64,000 nucleotides of DNA from Dorea formicigenerans (GCF_025150245.1 NZ_CP102279.1:1361423-1425422), one strand, 5' to 3'; positions 27,306 to 36,772 are shown, counted from the first letter of the stretch. Numbers and translations are program-made. Notes: a model not told the origin generated them from the letters alone.

Positions 27306-28184
27306 ATGAATCTTATCGTAACTATATTAGAACAAGGTCTTATCTATGGAATTTTATCACTTGGACTTTATATTACATATAAAATACTGGATTTTCCGGA
27401 TTTGACAGTAGACGGAAGTTTTCCACTGGGGGCGGCTGTAACAGCAGCCCTCATTACAAGAGGAGTGAATCCATATCTGACGCTTCCGGTGGCATTTGCA
27501 GCCGGTGTGCTGGCAGGTATCTGTACAGGGCTTATCCATGTAAAATGCAAAGTACGTGATCTTCTGTCAGGTATTATTATGATGACAGCCCTGTGGACCA
27601 TGAATCTGTATATTGCAGGAACGGCAAATGTACCGCTGTTTTCACAGCAGAGTATTTTTAAAAATGATTTTATAAATGGACTTCCGACAGGAATAAAACC
27701 ATATATGACTCTGATCCTGATTCTGGTTCTGACGATAATCTGTAAAATCCTTCTGGATCTTTATATGCAGACAAAATCAGGCTATCTGTTAAGAGCAGTA
27801 GGAGACAATCATGTGCTTGTAACTTCTCTTGCAAAAGACCAGGGAAATGTAAAGATTCTTGGACTTGCTATTTCAAATGGACTTGTCTCTCTGGCAGGCT
27901 GTGTATTTGCTCAGGAGGAGCGAGTGTTTGAGATTTCTATGGGAACAGGAGCAATGGTTATTGGACTTGCGAGTGTCATCATTGGAACGAGTATCTTTAA
28001 AAAGATTTCATTTGTGAAGACAACAACGGCAGTTCTGGTTGGCTCGATTATTTACAAAGCATGCGTGGCAGTGGCAATCCGTAACTTTGAGCCACAGGCA
28101 ATGAAGCTTATTACAGCAATATTATTCCTGGTTGTTCTTGTAATCAGCATGGGTGGAAAGAAGAAGGTGAAAGGAAATGCTTGA
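27306..28184 (+). CDS. trpY: Tryptophan ABC transporter permease
   Basis: A 292-residue permease of the branched-chain/sugar type (BPD_transp_2, COG4120) with about eight to nine transmembrane helices; FPDLTVDGSFPLGAAVTAALI and DNHVLVTSLAKDQGNVKILGLAISNGL are family-typical. GGAGG precedes ATG. Overlaps the ATPase gene by 8 bases. Confidence 0.9.
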   Translation: MNLIVTILEQGLIYGILSLGLYITYKILDFPDLTVDGSFPLGAAVTAALITRGVNPYLTLPVAFAAGVLAGICTGLIHVKCKVRDLLSGIIMMTALWTMNLYIAGTANVPLFSQQSIFKNDFINGLPTGIKPYMTLILILVLTIICKILLDLYMQTKSGYLLRAVGDNHVLVTSLAKDQGNVKILGLAISNGLVSLAGCVFAQEERVFEISMGTGAMVIGLASVIIGTSIFKKISFVKTTTAVLVGSIIYKACVAVAIRNFEPQAMKLITAILFLVVLVISMGGKKKVKGNA

Positions 28185-28950
28185 ATTAAAAGGAATTTCA
28201 AAGTATTATAATGTAGGATCCGTCAATGAGATGTGTCTTTTTCAGGATTTTAATCTGAATATTGAAAAAGGAGAATTCCTTTCCGTAGTCGGAAGCAATG
28301 GTTCCGGAAAGACTTCCATGTTGAATATTATCTGTGGAAGTATCCCGGTTGAGTCTGGACAGATTCTGATCGGGGATACAGATATTACAAAAGAAAAAGA
28401 ATATAAGAGAAATAAAAGAATCGGCCGTGTTTATCAGAACCCGTCCATGGGCACGTGTCCAAGTATGACAATTCTGGAAAATATGGCACTGGCAGACAAT
28501 AAAGGGAAATTATATGGTCTTGGACGTGGGACGAATAAAGCTCGGATAGAATATTACAGAGAGCAGCTTGCCCAGCTTGGTCTCGGACTGGAAGGTAAGA
28601 TGGACGTGAAAGTCGGTTCTTTATCCGGAGGTCAGAGACAGGCAATGGCACTTTTAATGTCCACTATGACACCGATTGAATTTCTGATTCTTGATGAACA
28701 CACAGCAGCACTGGATCCAAAGACGGCAGAGCTGATCATGCAGCTCACTGATAAGATTGTAAAAGAAAAACAATTGACAACGATTATGGTCACACACAAT
28801 CTGCGCTATGCAGTAGAATATGGGAATCGCCTCGTGATGATGCATAATGGTCACATGATACTGGACAAAAAGGGCAAAGAGAAAGAAGATATGGCAATCG
28901 ATGATATTCTTACCTTATTTAATGAAATCAGTATTGAATGTGGCAATTAA
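28177..28950 (+). CDS. trpZ: Tryptophan ABC transporter ATPase
   Basis: A 257-residue ABC ATPase (COG1101): Walker A GSNGSGKTS near residue 38, signature LSGGQRQAMALLM, Walker B FLILDEHTAALDP with the unusual E-H-T in place of E-P-T, and the H-loop VTHN. Last gene of the TrpXYZ unit. Confidence 0.92.
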   Translation: MLELKGISKYYNVGSVNEMCLFQDFNLNIEKGEFLSVVGSNGSGKTSMLNIICGSIPVESGQILIGDTDITKEKEYKRNKRIGRVYQNPSMGTCPSMTILENMALADNKGKLYGLGRGTNKARIEYYREQLAQLGLGLEGKMDVKVGSLSGGQRQAMALLMSTMTPIEFLILDEHTAALDPKTAELIMQLTDKIVKEKQLTTIMVTHNLRYAVEYGNRLVMMHNGHMILDKKGKEKEDMAIDDILTLFNEISIECGN

Positions 28951-28993
28951 TACGGGAGATTTCAAAAAAATGTAAGGAAAAAAAGGAGAACAT

Positions 28994-29515
28994 ATGATGG
29001 CAAAGAGAATCGCACAGTTTCACAAAGTAAGTTTTGAACAGTTCGCAGAAGGATTTCAGGACACCTTCGGAGAAATGAAAGAAGGGGAATTAAAGGAAAT
29101 CTATCAGTCGATCAAGCTTCCGAAACGTGCAACGGCCGGATCTGCCGGATATGATTTCTATACACCGATCCCGATTGTGCTCGCACCAGGGAAAACAGTA
29201 AAGATTCCGACTGGAATCCGCGTGGAGATGCAGGAAAACTGGGTGTTAAAATGCTACCCGAGAAGCGGACTTGGATTTAAGTACCGTCTGCAGCTTAATA
29301 ATACGGTAGGAATTATCGATAGCGATTATTTTTACTCAGACAATGAAGGACACATTTTTGCAAAACTTACGAATGATTCCAATGAAGGAAAGACTGTGGA
29401 ACTGGAAGCAGGAAGTGGGTTTATGCAGGGAATCTTTGTGGAATATGGAATTACAATGGATGATGATGTAACAACTGTGAGAAATGGCGGGTTCGGAAGT
29501 ACATCCCAGAGATAA
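28994..29515 (+). CDS. dut: dUTPase-family nucleotidohydrolase
   Basis: A 173-residue trimeric-dUTPase-type protein converting dUTP to dUMP. Motif 1 AGSAGYDF, motif 2 PRSGLGFK, motif 3 NNTVGIIDSDY with the substrate-selecting Asp/Tyr, motif 4 GFMQGIFVEYG, motif 5 GGFGSTSQ. A 50-residue N-terminal extension precedes motif 1. It could prefer dCTP/dUTP; not decidable here. AAGGAG precedes ATG-ATG. Confidence 0.9.
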   Translation: MMAKRIAQFHKVSFEQFAEGFQDTFGEMKEGELKEIYQSIKLPKRATAGSAGYDFYTPIPIVLAPGKTVKIPTGIRVEMQENWVLKCYPRSGLGFKYRLQLNNTVGIIDSDYFYSDNEGHIFAKLTNDSNEGKTVELEAGSGFMQGIFVEYGITMDDDVTTVRNGGFGSTSQR

Positions 29516-29684
29516 TTAGAAGGATTACTGAAAAAATGTCAGGGCATCAAGTATGATACTGCAAGTTTCAGACATACTATTATCATAGATTTTGACTTAT
29601 TATTACTTTTCAAGATATACCGATTAACAGATGAAACAACGAAAAGAAAATGTAAGTAGAATTTTAGAAGATGAGGGTAAATGT

Positions 29685-31046
29685 ATGGCTGACAAGACAA
29701 AAGTTTTTTCAAAAAGAGATAAAAATGTAGACTATATGAATCAGATGCTGCCGGTAGAAGACAGTTTTGATATCGTTCAAAGGGATATACAGATTGGAGG
29801 AAAAGACGCTACATTTTACTTTATAGATGGTTTTACGAAAGATGAGTCTATGTTAAAAATCATGGACTCTTTTTTTAATATCAAAGAGGGAGATATGCCA
29901 AAGGACGCAGCGGCGTTCGCAACGACCTGCATTCCCTATGTGGAAGTGGACGTGATCGGGGATTTTGATCAGATTTTCCGGAATCTTTTGTCAGGAGTCA
30001 CGTGTTTGTTCATTGACGGATATCAGGCTTGCCTTGCCATCGACTGCAGAACATATCCGGCGAGAAGTGTGGATGAACCGGACAAGGATAAATCTCTTCG
30101 TGGTTCCAGGGACGGGTTTGTGGAGACAATTGTATTTAATACCGCTCTCATGCGGCGGCGTATCCGTGACCGGCATCTTGTTATGAAAATGCTGGAGGTT
30201 GGAGAAAGTTCCAGAACGGATGTGGCACTTTGTTATATGGATGACCGGGTAGATCAGGAACTTTTAAAGAATTTAAATTACCGGATCCGGGATATCAAAG
30301 TGGATGATCTTCGCATGAATCAGCAAAGTCTGGCAGAGTGCCTGTTTAAACGGAAATGGTACAATCCATTCCCGAAATTTAAATTTACAGAGCGGCCGGA
30401 TACCGCGGCTGCCTGTCTGCTGGAAGGGAAAGTCGTAATCCTGGTGGACAATTCACCGTCTGCAATGATTCTGCCAACGTCAATTCTGGATATTATTGAA
30501 GAAGCAAATGATTATTATTTTCCGACGTTGACGGGCATGTATTTGAAAATATCCCGGGCGCTTATTACATTTCTGACCATCTTTCTGACACCAGTGTTTT
30601 TGTTATTTATGCAGAATTTGAGCTGGCTGCCGAAAATTTTTGCATTTGTGGCGGTAAAAGATACCGTTAACATTCCGCTTATTTTTCAGCTTTTGATGCT
30701 GGAAGTAGCTATTGATGGTCTGAGGCTTGCAGCGCTGAACACCCCGAGCATGCTTAGTACGCCTTTGAGTGTGATTGCCGGTCTTGTTATGGGAGAGTTC
30801 TCCGTGAAGTCCGGATGGTTTAACGCAGAAGTTATGCTGTACATGGCATTTGTGGCAGTTGCGAACTATACGCAGCCTAATTTTGAGCTTGGATATGCGT
30901 TAAAATTTATGAGACTGGAATTACTGGTACTGACTGCGGTATTTAACTGGATTGGATTTCTGGCAGGAACGGTGATTGTGATCTGCAGCATCTGCTTTAA
31001 CAAAACGCTGTCCGGACGGAGTTATTTGAATATCAGATTGAATTAA
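29685..31046 (+). CDS. Spore germination protein, GerA/SpoVAF family
   Basis: A 453-residue protein with an N-terminal soluble GerA domain (TTCIPYVEVD, LLSGVTCLFIDG, RGSRDGFVETIVFNTALMRR) and about five C-terminal transmembrane helices (PLSVIAGLVMGEFSVKSGWF). It most resembles SpoVAF. No gerB/gerC or spoVA neighbours occur. ATG at 29685 follows GAGGGT; an ATG at 29631 lacks any site. CATACTA at 29573-29579 resembles a sigma-G -10 box but its -35 is unconvincing. Confidence 0.88.
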   Translation: MADKTKVFSKRDKNVDYMNQMLPVEDSFDIVQRDIQIGGKDATFYFIDGFTKDESMLKIMDSFFNIKEGDMPKDAAAFATTCIPYVEVDVIGDFDQIFRNLLSGVTCLFIDGYQACLAIDCRTYPARSVDEPDKDKSLRGSRDGFVETIVFNTALMRRRIRDRHLVMKMLEVGESSRTDVALCYMDDRVDQELLKNLNYRIRDIKVDDLRMNQQSLAECLFKRKWYNPFPKFKFTERPDTAAACLLEGKVVILVDNSPSAMILPTSILDIIEEANDYYFPTLTGMYLKISRALITFLTIFLTPVFLLFMQNLSWLPKIFAFVAVKDTVNIPLIFQLLMLEVAIDGLRLAALNTPSMLSTPLSVIAGLVMGEFSVKSGWFNAEVMLYMAFVAVANYTQPNFELGYALKFMRLELLVLTAVFNWIGFLAGTVIVICSICFNKTLSGRSYLNIRLN

Positions 31047-31065
31047 AACATTAGAATTGTGTGAA

Positions 31066-31162
31066 ATATCCTCCAGCAGGCTTGCAGAGGTGCACAGTAG
31101 AAGTATGCCATGCAATTGTATGACGCGCACCTCGCAGCAAGAATGCCGAGGCATTCTTGAAG
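31066..31162 (+). repeat. Modular palindromic repeat, subfamily A, copy 2 (5'-short)
   Basis: Only the right modules are present: CCTCCAGCAGGCTTGCAGAG, GTGC..AGTAGAAGTATGCC, a diverged palindrome (ATGCAATTGTATGACGCGCACCTC) and the intact end hairpin AAGAATGCCGAGGCATTCTT. The first long hairpin module is missing. Confidence 0.88.
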
Positions 31163-31186
31163 TTAATAGCAAATATAAGAAAAATT

Positions 31187-31215
31187 TTGCAACCTTCCTA
31201 TAAACATGGTATGAT
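31187..31215 (+). promoter_or_regulatory. Promoter for the degV-family gene
   Basis: TTGCAA, 17 bp, TATGAT. Confidence 0.65.
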
Positions 31216-31278
31216 ATTGCATAGGTGAGTATAGCATTTATACACTGCCAAAAAGCGGTTATATAAGGAGGACTTGCG

Positions 31279-32154
31279 ATGAGCGACTATATCATTACTG
31301 TAAACAGTACCGTAGATACAACGAGAGAATGGCTGGCCGAGAGAGGCGTGCCGTATATTCCGTTGAAATATACAATTGATGGACAGACATATTCGGATAT
31401 GGAAGGTCTGTCTTCAAAAGAATTCTTTGACAAATTAAGAGAAGGAAAAATGTCTACTACTTCCCAGATCAATCCGGACGAAGCACGTGAGGCGTTGGAG
31501 CCATATCTGAAAGAAGGAAAGGATATTTTGCATCTTTCATTTTCATCTGGATTAAGTGGAACATGCAACAGTATGAAAATTGCGGCAGAGGAACTTCAAG
31601 AGGAGTATCCAGAACGTAAGATTATTGTAATTGATACACTGTGTGCATGTCTGGGAGAGGCGTTACTTCTATATTATGTATTAAAACAAAAGGAAAACGG
31701 GGCAACGATTGAGGAGGCTGCAAAGTGGGCAGAAGAGAATAAGCTTCATATTTGCCATGATGTAACAGTGGATGATCTGAATCATCTGCATAGAGGCGGA
31801 CGTGTGTCCAAGACAAGTGCTGTGCTTGGAACAATGGTACAGATTAAACCAATCATTATTATGGATGATAATGGATGTCTGAAAGTAGTTGGCAAAGAGC
31901 GTGGCAGAAAGAAGTCTCTGAACAAGATCGTAGACATGGCCGCAAAGCAGGCAGAGGGATATGAAAATGAGATCATAATGATCACACATGGTGATTGCCC
32001 GGAAGATGCAGAGTATGTTGCAAAAAGAGTTCAGGAAAAAATGGGAATCCAGAACATTTATATTAACAATATCGGAACTGTTATCGGAGGACATACCGGT
32101 CCGGGTGTTGTAGCAGTATTCTGTATGGGAGATAAAAGAGAAGTAAAGCTGTAA
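31279..32154 (+). CDS. DegV family fatty-acid-binding protein
   Basis: A 291-residue protein with the DegV/EDD fold: GVPYIPLKYTIDGQTYSD, STTSQINPDEA (fatty-acid headgroup site), LSFSSGLSGTCNS, and HRGGRVSKTSAVLGTMVQIKPI. FakB-like members present acyl chains to fatty acid kinase. TAAGGAGGA precedes ATG. Single gene with its own promoter. Confidence 0.93.
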   Translation: MSDYIITVNSTVDTTREWLAERGVPYIPLKYTIDGQTYSDMEGLSSKEFFDKLREGKMSTTSQINPDEAREALEPYLKEGKDILHLSFSSGLSGTCNSMKIAAEELQEEYPERKIIVIDTLCACLGEALLLYYVLKQKENGATIEEAAKWAEENKLHICHDVTVDDLNHLHRGGRVSKTSAVLGTMVQIKPIIIMDDNGCLKVVGKERGRKKSLNKIVDMAAKQAEGYENEIIMITHGDCPEDAEYVAKRVQEKMGIQNIYINNIGTVIGGHTGPGVVAVFCMGDKREVKL

Positions 32155-32220
32155 GGTCAGCATAGGAAAGTGTTGAAATGTCAAAAAGTCAAAAATATTT
32201 CAGGAAAAGTCAAAAAAGTT

Positions 32221-32423
32221 GTTGACACTACAGGATTGATGTGTTAATCTATCACTTGTGTGAAACAAAAACAAAGTAGAGTATCCACTCTCACCATAGC
32301 ACAATCGGGTGACTATTGGTCAGATATTGAGCTGATAACCATAATAGGATTATGATGCAGATATATAAGTGGATAGTCTCGAACTATTCACTTATTTTAT
32401 TTTTATGATGGGGGTGCACGACA
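32221..32423 (+). promoter_or_regulatory. infC-rpmI-rplT leader with attenuator (L20-leader-like)
   Basis: TTGACA at 32221 begins a weak promoter (TAATCT after 17 bp). The roughly 180 nt transcript leader contains GAGTATCCACTC and ends in a terminator AAGTGGATAGT/ACTATTCACTT followed by ATTTTATTTTT (32367-32402), only about 10 nt before the infC ribosome binding site. This is the position of the L20-binding attenuator known in Firmicutes. Confidence 0.75.
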
Positions 32424-32930
32424 ATTAGCGATTTAATGATTAACGGACAGATCAGAGACAAAGAGGTAAGAGTAATTGCAGAGAACGGAGATCAGTTAGG
32501 TGTAATGCCGGTTAAGGAAGCCATGAAACTGGCTCAGGAAGCTGAATTAGATCTGGTCAAGATTGCTCCAAAGGCTCAGCCACCTGTATGCAAGATTATC
32601 GACTATGGTAAATACAGATATGAGCTTGCAAGAAAAGAAAAAGAGGCTAAGAAGAAGCAGAAAACCGTTGAGGTGAAAGAAGTAAGAATTTCACCTAACA
32701 TTGATACCAACGACCTGAACACGAAGGTAAACAATGCAAAGAAATTTATCGCAAAAGGAAACAAAGTAAAAGTTACATTACGTTTCCGTGGTCGTGAGAT
32801 GGCACATATGCAGCAGAGCAAGCATATTCTTGACGATTTTGCCGAGATGCTGGCAGAGGTTGCAGTAGTAGAGAAGCCGGCCAAACTGGAAGGTAGAAGT
32901 ATGAGCATGGTTTTAACTGAAAAACGTTAA
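32424..32930 (+). CDS. infC: Translation initiation factor IF-3
   Basis: A 168-residue IF-3. The start is ATT at 32424 (ATT-AGC-GAT-TTA-ATG-ATT), 8 nt after GGGGGTG; the in-frame ATG at 32436 lies too far from that site. The rare AUU start is a known autoregulatory property of infC. N domain has INGQIRDKEVRVI and C domain ISPNIDTNDLNTKVNNAKKF and LRFRGREMAH. Followed by rpmI and rplT. Confidence 0.95.
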   Translation: MSDLMINGQIRDKEVRVIAENGDQLGVMPVKEAMKLAQEAELDLVKIAPKAQPPVCKIIDYGKYRYELARKEKEAKKKQKTVEVKEVRISPNIDTNDLNTKVNNAKKFIAKGNKVKVTLRFRGREMAHMQQSKHILDDFAEMLAEVAVVEKPAKLEGRSMSMVLTEKR

Positions 32931-32970
32931 AAATAATTACATGTAATTTCATTAAAGGAGGAACTATATC

Positions 32971-33168
32971 ATGCCAAAAATTAAAACAAGCAGAGCAGCA
33001 GCAAAGCGCTTCAAAAAGACAGGTACAGGAAAATTAAAAAGAAATAAAGCTTACAAGAGCCATATCTTAACAAAGAAGTCTACTAAGAGAAAGAGAAACT
33101 TAAGACACGCTACAATCGCAGACGAGACAAACGTAAAGAACATGAAGAAAATCTTACCATATTTATAA
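32971..33168 (+). CDS. rpmI: Ribosomal protein L35
   Basis: 65 residues, strongly basic: [20 protein letters not shown] and [20 protein letters not shown] are characteristic of bL35. Second gene of the infC operon with AAAGGAGG upstream. Confidence 0.97.
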   Translation: MPKIKTSRAAAKRFKKTGTGKLKRNKAYKSHILTKKSTKRKRNLRHATIADETNVKNMKKILPYL

Positions 33169-33205
33169 GATTTTCAGCAGATAGATTGAAGGAGGAAAAT
33201 AAGAC

Positions 33206-33562
33206 ATGGCAAGAATTAAAGGCGGACTTAACGCTAAAAAGAAACACAATAGAACTTTAAAATTAGCAAAAGGATACAGAGGAGCACGTTCTAAACAGTA
33301 CAGAGTTGCAAAACAGTCTGTAATGAGAGCTCTTACATCCTCATATGCAGGAAGAAAACAGCGCAAACGTCAGATGCGTCAGCTCTGGATCGCTCGTATC
33401 AACGCAGCAGCCAGATTAAATGGACTTTCCTACAGCAAGATGATGCACGGACTTAAAGTTGCTGGTGTAGATATCAACAGAAAGATGCTTGCAGAGATGG
33501 CTGTTAATGATGCAGAAGGATTTGCAACACTTGCAGAGCTTGCTAAAAGCAAAATCGCTTAA
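33206..33562 (+). CDS. rplT: Ribosomal protein L20
   Basis: 118 residues, basic bL20: [20 protein letters not shown] and [21 protein letters not shown]20 represses its own operon through the leader in Firmicutes. Last gene of the operon, followed by a strong terminator. Confidence 0.97.
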   Translation: MARIKGGLNAKKKHNRTLKLAKGYRGARSKQYRVAKQSVMRALTSSYAGRKQRKRQMRQLWIARINAAARLNGLSYSKMMHGLKVAGVDINRKMLAEMAVNDAEGFATLAELAKSKIA

Positions 33563-33598
33563 TTAAATTAAGAATACTTATTTGAATAAGAATAAATC

Positions 33599-33634
33599 AG
33601 AGAACAAGATGTATATATTTTGTTCTCTTTTTTT
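33599..33634 (+). terminator. Intrinsic terminator of the infC operon
   Basis: Perfect stem AGAGAACAA/TTGTTCTCT with a long T run. Confidence 0.93.
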
Positions 33635-33735
33635 GTTTTTTTTATCTACAACTGCACTTGCATTATTCACAAAGATTATATAATATAGAAAACAGAGAGC
33701 AAAATGTCGAAAAAAGTATTGGAGGGTTATAGATT

Positions 33736-34278
33736 ATGAAGATATTAGTCGTAATTGACATGCAGAATGATTTTATTGACGGTGCGCTTGGAACAAAAGA
33801 AGCTCAGGCGATTGTGCCAAAAGTGGCAGAGAAGATCAAGAACTTTGACGGAAAGGTGTTCTATACCCGTGATACACACGATGAAAAATATCTGGAGACA
33901 CAGGAAGGAAAGAATCTTCTGGTTAAACATTGTATCCGAGGTACAGATGGATGGAAACTGACTCCGGAAATTGATGTACTCTGTGAAGGAGATATTTTAA
34001 ATAAATCATCATTTGGAAGTATTGAACTTGGATTTAAGCTGAATGATTACAGAAGTAATCTTCGTGTCATTAAGAATGAAAGAGTGGAGAGTATTACACT
34101 GATTGGTGTCTGTACAGATATTTGTGTGATCTCTAATGCAATGATTCTTAAAGCCTTCTTCCCGGATAAACCGATTATCGTTGATGCAGCATGCTGTGCC
34201 GGATCAACACCAGAAGGCCATAAGAATGCACTGGCAGTCATGAAGACATGTCAGATTCAGATTGAAAATGAGGAATAA
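33736..34278 (+). CDS. Cysteine hydrolase (isochorismatase/nicotinamidase-like)
   Basis: A 180-residue cytosolic hydrolase. The catalytic Asp is in VVIDMQNDFIDGALG, the Cys in LIGVCTDICVISNAM, and YTRDTHDEKY has the metal/substrate region. These enzymes deaminate nicotinamide or related amides. GGAGGG precedes ATG. Convergent with luxS, 2 bases between stop codons. Confidence 0.9.
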   Translation: MKILVVIDMQNDFIDGALGTKEAQAIVPKVAEKIKNFDGKVFYTRDTHDEKYLETQEGKNLLVKHCIRGTDGWKLTPEIDVLCEGDILNKSSFGSIELGFKLNDYRSNLRVIKNERVESITLIGVCTDICVISNAMILKAFFPDKPIIVDAACCAGSTPEGHKNALAVMKTCQIQIENEE

Positions 34279-34280
34279 AA

Positions 34281-34760
34281 TTATTCAGGATAGATCAATC
34301 TTTCATCAGTAATATCGTTCAGGACTTCGGCCAGATACTTTTTCGCAAGGTATTTGGCCATTCCTAAATTCTGATCCAGATAGTTGCCACAGTCACGGGC
34401 AGCAGCACCAGGAATATCGCCTTCGAATTCAGCGATAAATGTAAACATGCGCTGCATCAGTGGAACGATGTCGCGAGACTTATATTCGCCTGCAAGTACA
34501 AGGTAGAAACCAGTACGACAGCCCATAGGTCCGAAGTAGATGTCTTTTTCACCGAATTCCGGATCGTTTCTGAGGAATGTTGCGCCAAGGTGTTCAATGG
34601 TGTGCATCTCTGCAGTGTTCATAACAGGTTCGCGGTTCGGGGCAGTCATACGAAGGTCAAAAGTTGTAACCGGATTGCCTGCAACATAATCTACGCGAGA
34701 TACGTAGACGCCAGGTAACAGTTTCAGATGATTTATGGTGAAACTTGTGATTTTTTTCAT
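34281..34760 (-). CDS. luxS: S-ribosylhomocysteine lyase (autoinducer-2 production)
   Basis: A 159-residue LuxS converting S-ribosylhomocysteine to homocysteine and the AI-2 precursor. Metal ligands HTIEHLGATFLRN and GCRTGFYLVLAG, the catalytic Cys in that second block, and the substrate loop RMTAPNREPVMNT are all present. AAAAGGAG precedes the start. An AI-2E-type transporter lies at 15.2 kb, but the two are not linked. Confidence 0.97.
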   Translation of the reverse strand: MKKITSFTINHLKLLPGVYVSRVDYVAGNPVTTFDLRMTAPNREPVMNTAEMHTIEHLGATFLRNDPEFGEKDIYFGPMGCRTGFYLVLAGEYKSRDIVPLMQRMFTFIAEFEGDIPGAAARDCGNYLDQNLGMAKYLAKKYLAEVLNDITDERLIYPE

Positions 34761-34928
34761 AATAAAATACTCCTTTTCATTCTGATTTATTGTATTGGAA
34801 CATTAGAATATGCATCAATACAATAATACCAGTATAACATTTGGCAGACAGATATGCTAGAAAAATGCGAGATTGAAATGCAAAATTTGTTTTTGCAAAA
34901 TAGAATTTTAGGGAACAGGTGACAGATT

Positions 34929-35570
34929 ATGAAGTTATATTTAGTCAGGCATGGACAGACAGACTGGAACAAAGAAAAAAGACTACAGGGACAGGAAGAC
35001 ATTCCGTTAAATGATTTTGGAAGACATCTCGCAAAAGAGACAGGGATCGGTCTTCGCAATGTCAGATTCGATCTTTGTTTTTCAAGTGACTTAAAAAGAG
35101 CACTGGAGACGGCTAATCTGATTTTAGATGAAGGAAGCAATAAAGTTCCAATTATTATGGATAAAAGACTGAAAGAAATTGCCTTTGGTGAATGGGAAGG
35201 AAAAAGTGTAGCAAGAAACCAGATGGAAGTTCCGGACGAATTCCTGAAATTCTACGATGATCCGGAACATTTTGCAGGAGCACCGGGTGGAGAATCCTTT
35301 GCAGAAGTAAAAGAACGTACAGATGATTTCCTTAAATGGCTTGTAGGACAGGAAGAATACGAAGATAAAAATATTCTTTTGGTCACACACGGAGTTGCGC
35401 TGGCAACATTACTCAATAATATAAAAAAAGCACCATTATCCGAACTTTGGGCTGGCAGCATTCATAAAAACTGCGCAGTCACAGAAGTAGAGATCAAAGA
35501 CGGAGAAATGCAGATACCGTCCGAAAATCAGGTATATTACGAAGATGAGGTGCCGGATTGGGCGCGGTAG
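34929..35570 (+). CDS. Histidine phosphatase family protein
   Basis: A 213-residue phosphoglycerate-mutase-like phosphatase: phospho-His motif LVRHGQTDWNKEKRLQGQ, conserved Arg in SSDLKRALETA, second His in LLVTHGVALATLL. Substrate unknown (GpmB/CobC-like). Its 3' end faces the long inverted repeat at 35.6 kb. Confidence 0.92.
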   Translation: MKLYLVRHGQTDWNKEKRLQGQEDIPLNDFGRHLAKETGIGLRNVRFDLCFSSDLKRALETANLILDEGSNKVPIIMDKRLKEIAFGEWEGKSVARNQMEVPDEFLKFYDDPEHFAGAPGGESFAEVKERTDDFLKWLVGQEEYEDKNILLVTHGVALATLLNNIKKAPLSELWAGSIHKNCAVTEVEIKDGEMQIPSENQVYYEDEVPDWAR

Positions 35571-35596
35571 AATAGTGTGAAAATATAAATAGAATT

Positions 35597-35766
35597 CCAA
35601 ACTATAGTGTCTTGAACACGAAGGATTTTCCGGCATCAGTTGCGTCGTTTATTTTTCGTGAATATGTAAACTCGCCTAAAAACAGGCTCAGACAGTACAT
35701 ATTCACGAAAACTCTACTCACTGATGCTCGGAAAATCCTTCTACCGTTCAATCCATTATAGTTTGG
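35597..35766. repeat. Long imperfect inverted repeat, MITE-like
   Basis: The 335-base gap between convergent genes is half filled by this 170-bp element. Outer arms of about 45 bp (CCAAACTATAGTG ... AAGGATTTTCCGGCATCAGT and the reverse ending TATAGTTTGG) pair imperfectly; an inner pair TTTTTCGTGAATATGT/ACATATTCACGAAAA encloses a small loop. No ORF. It could be a MITE or a bidirectional terminator. The remaining 35767-35905 shows nothing recognisable. Confidence 0.8.
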
Positions 35767-35905
35767 GATTTTTAATTCTCATCACTACTCTGATGATTAG
35801 AAGAATTTTGGTATATATTTGTTTAATTCACTTAAAAAGTTAGTAGCACACAGATATTTAGAATTCAAGAATGCCATAGTCCAGGCTTATTATTTACAAA
35901 TAACA

Positions 35906-36772
35906 CTATATTTCTAAATACCTCATCAGATTCTCATAGTTCCGCTTCATGAGGTGATATCCATGTTCGTAAAATTCTCTTAGAACGTCACAGTCCTGCT
36001 CCAGTCTTGATACGGTTGGAACGAGTGGACGCAGTACGAAAATCCGTCCTTCATGTTCTAATTTTTCGATGAGCTCCAGTTCTTTGTTATATATATAATT
36101 CCGGCGGATCATAGTCTTGACAGCCTCCGGATATTTGCCATAAGCGCGGCGATATAACTTTGCCATGCCTTTTGTCATTGACTTTTTGCGATATCCCGGA
36201 TTGCGAGTCAGAATCACAACAATCTTTTCATTGTTCTGATGCAATGCATGTCGGATTGGAATGGAATCTGCAAGTCCGCCGTCCAGATAAGGTACATCGT
36301 CAATATTAACCATAGGACACAGAAGAGGCATGCTGCTTGATGCCCGGCAGATGCGCAACAGTCTGTCAAAATCTTGTGTTTCAATCATATATTCTGCTTT
36401 TCCGGTAATGCAGTTCGTTGTGACCTGCTCGCAGACCACGCCTTGTTCACAGGATTTCTGAAATGTTTCGAAATCAAATGGAAAGATTTCGCGTGGGTAC
36501 TTGTCAAAAACCATGTCCATATCCAGAAGACTCTTTTCACGCATGAAATCACGAAGATTATTGTGATAGTTGTATTCTTTATCTTCCACGATCATACAGT
36601 TTCGTGTACGCCCAATCTGTTTTGACACGTAATCCACGGCATTACATGCTCCTGCAGAAACACCAATAACGTGGGAGAGATAAGTATCCTGTTCCATAAG
36701 ATAATCTAAAACTCCCGAAGTGAATACACCTCTGGTAGCACCGCCTTCCAGTACGATTGTTGCATTTATCAT
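35906..36772 (-). CDS. Patatin-like phospholipase
   Basis: A 288-residue cytosolic lipase-like protein: oxyanion loop EGGATRGVFTSG, nucleophile GVSAGACNA, catalytic Asp in YLDGGLADSIP. The start at 36772 follows AAGAGGTG; an upstream in-frame ATG (36859) would add 29 residues without a binding site. The substrate is not evident. Diverges from the ABC-F gene. Confidence 0.9.
   Translation of the reverse strand: MINATIVLEGGATRGVFTSGVLDYLMEQDTYLSHVIGVSAGACNAVDYVSKQIGRTRNCMIVEDKEYNYHNNLRDFMREKSLLDMDMVFDKYPREIFPFDFETFQKSCEQGVVCEQVTTNCITGKAEYMIETQDFDRLLRICRASSSMPLLCPMVNIDDVPYLDGGLADSIPIRHALHQNNEKIVVILTRNPGYRKKSMTKGMAKLYRRAYGKYPEAVKTMIRRNYIYNKELELIEKLEHEGRIFVLRPLVPTVSRLEQDCDVLREFYEHGYHLMKRNYENLMRYLEI

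Noticed and set aside
29573-29579. Sigma-G promoter for the germination gene
   Set aside because: CATACTA fits a -10 box, but no convincing -35 stands at 17-18 bp, so it is only mentioned in the gene entry.
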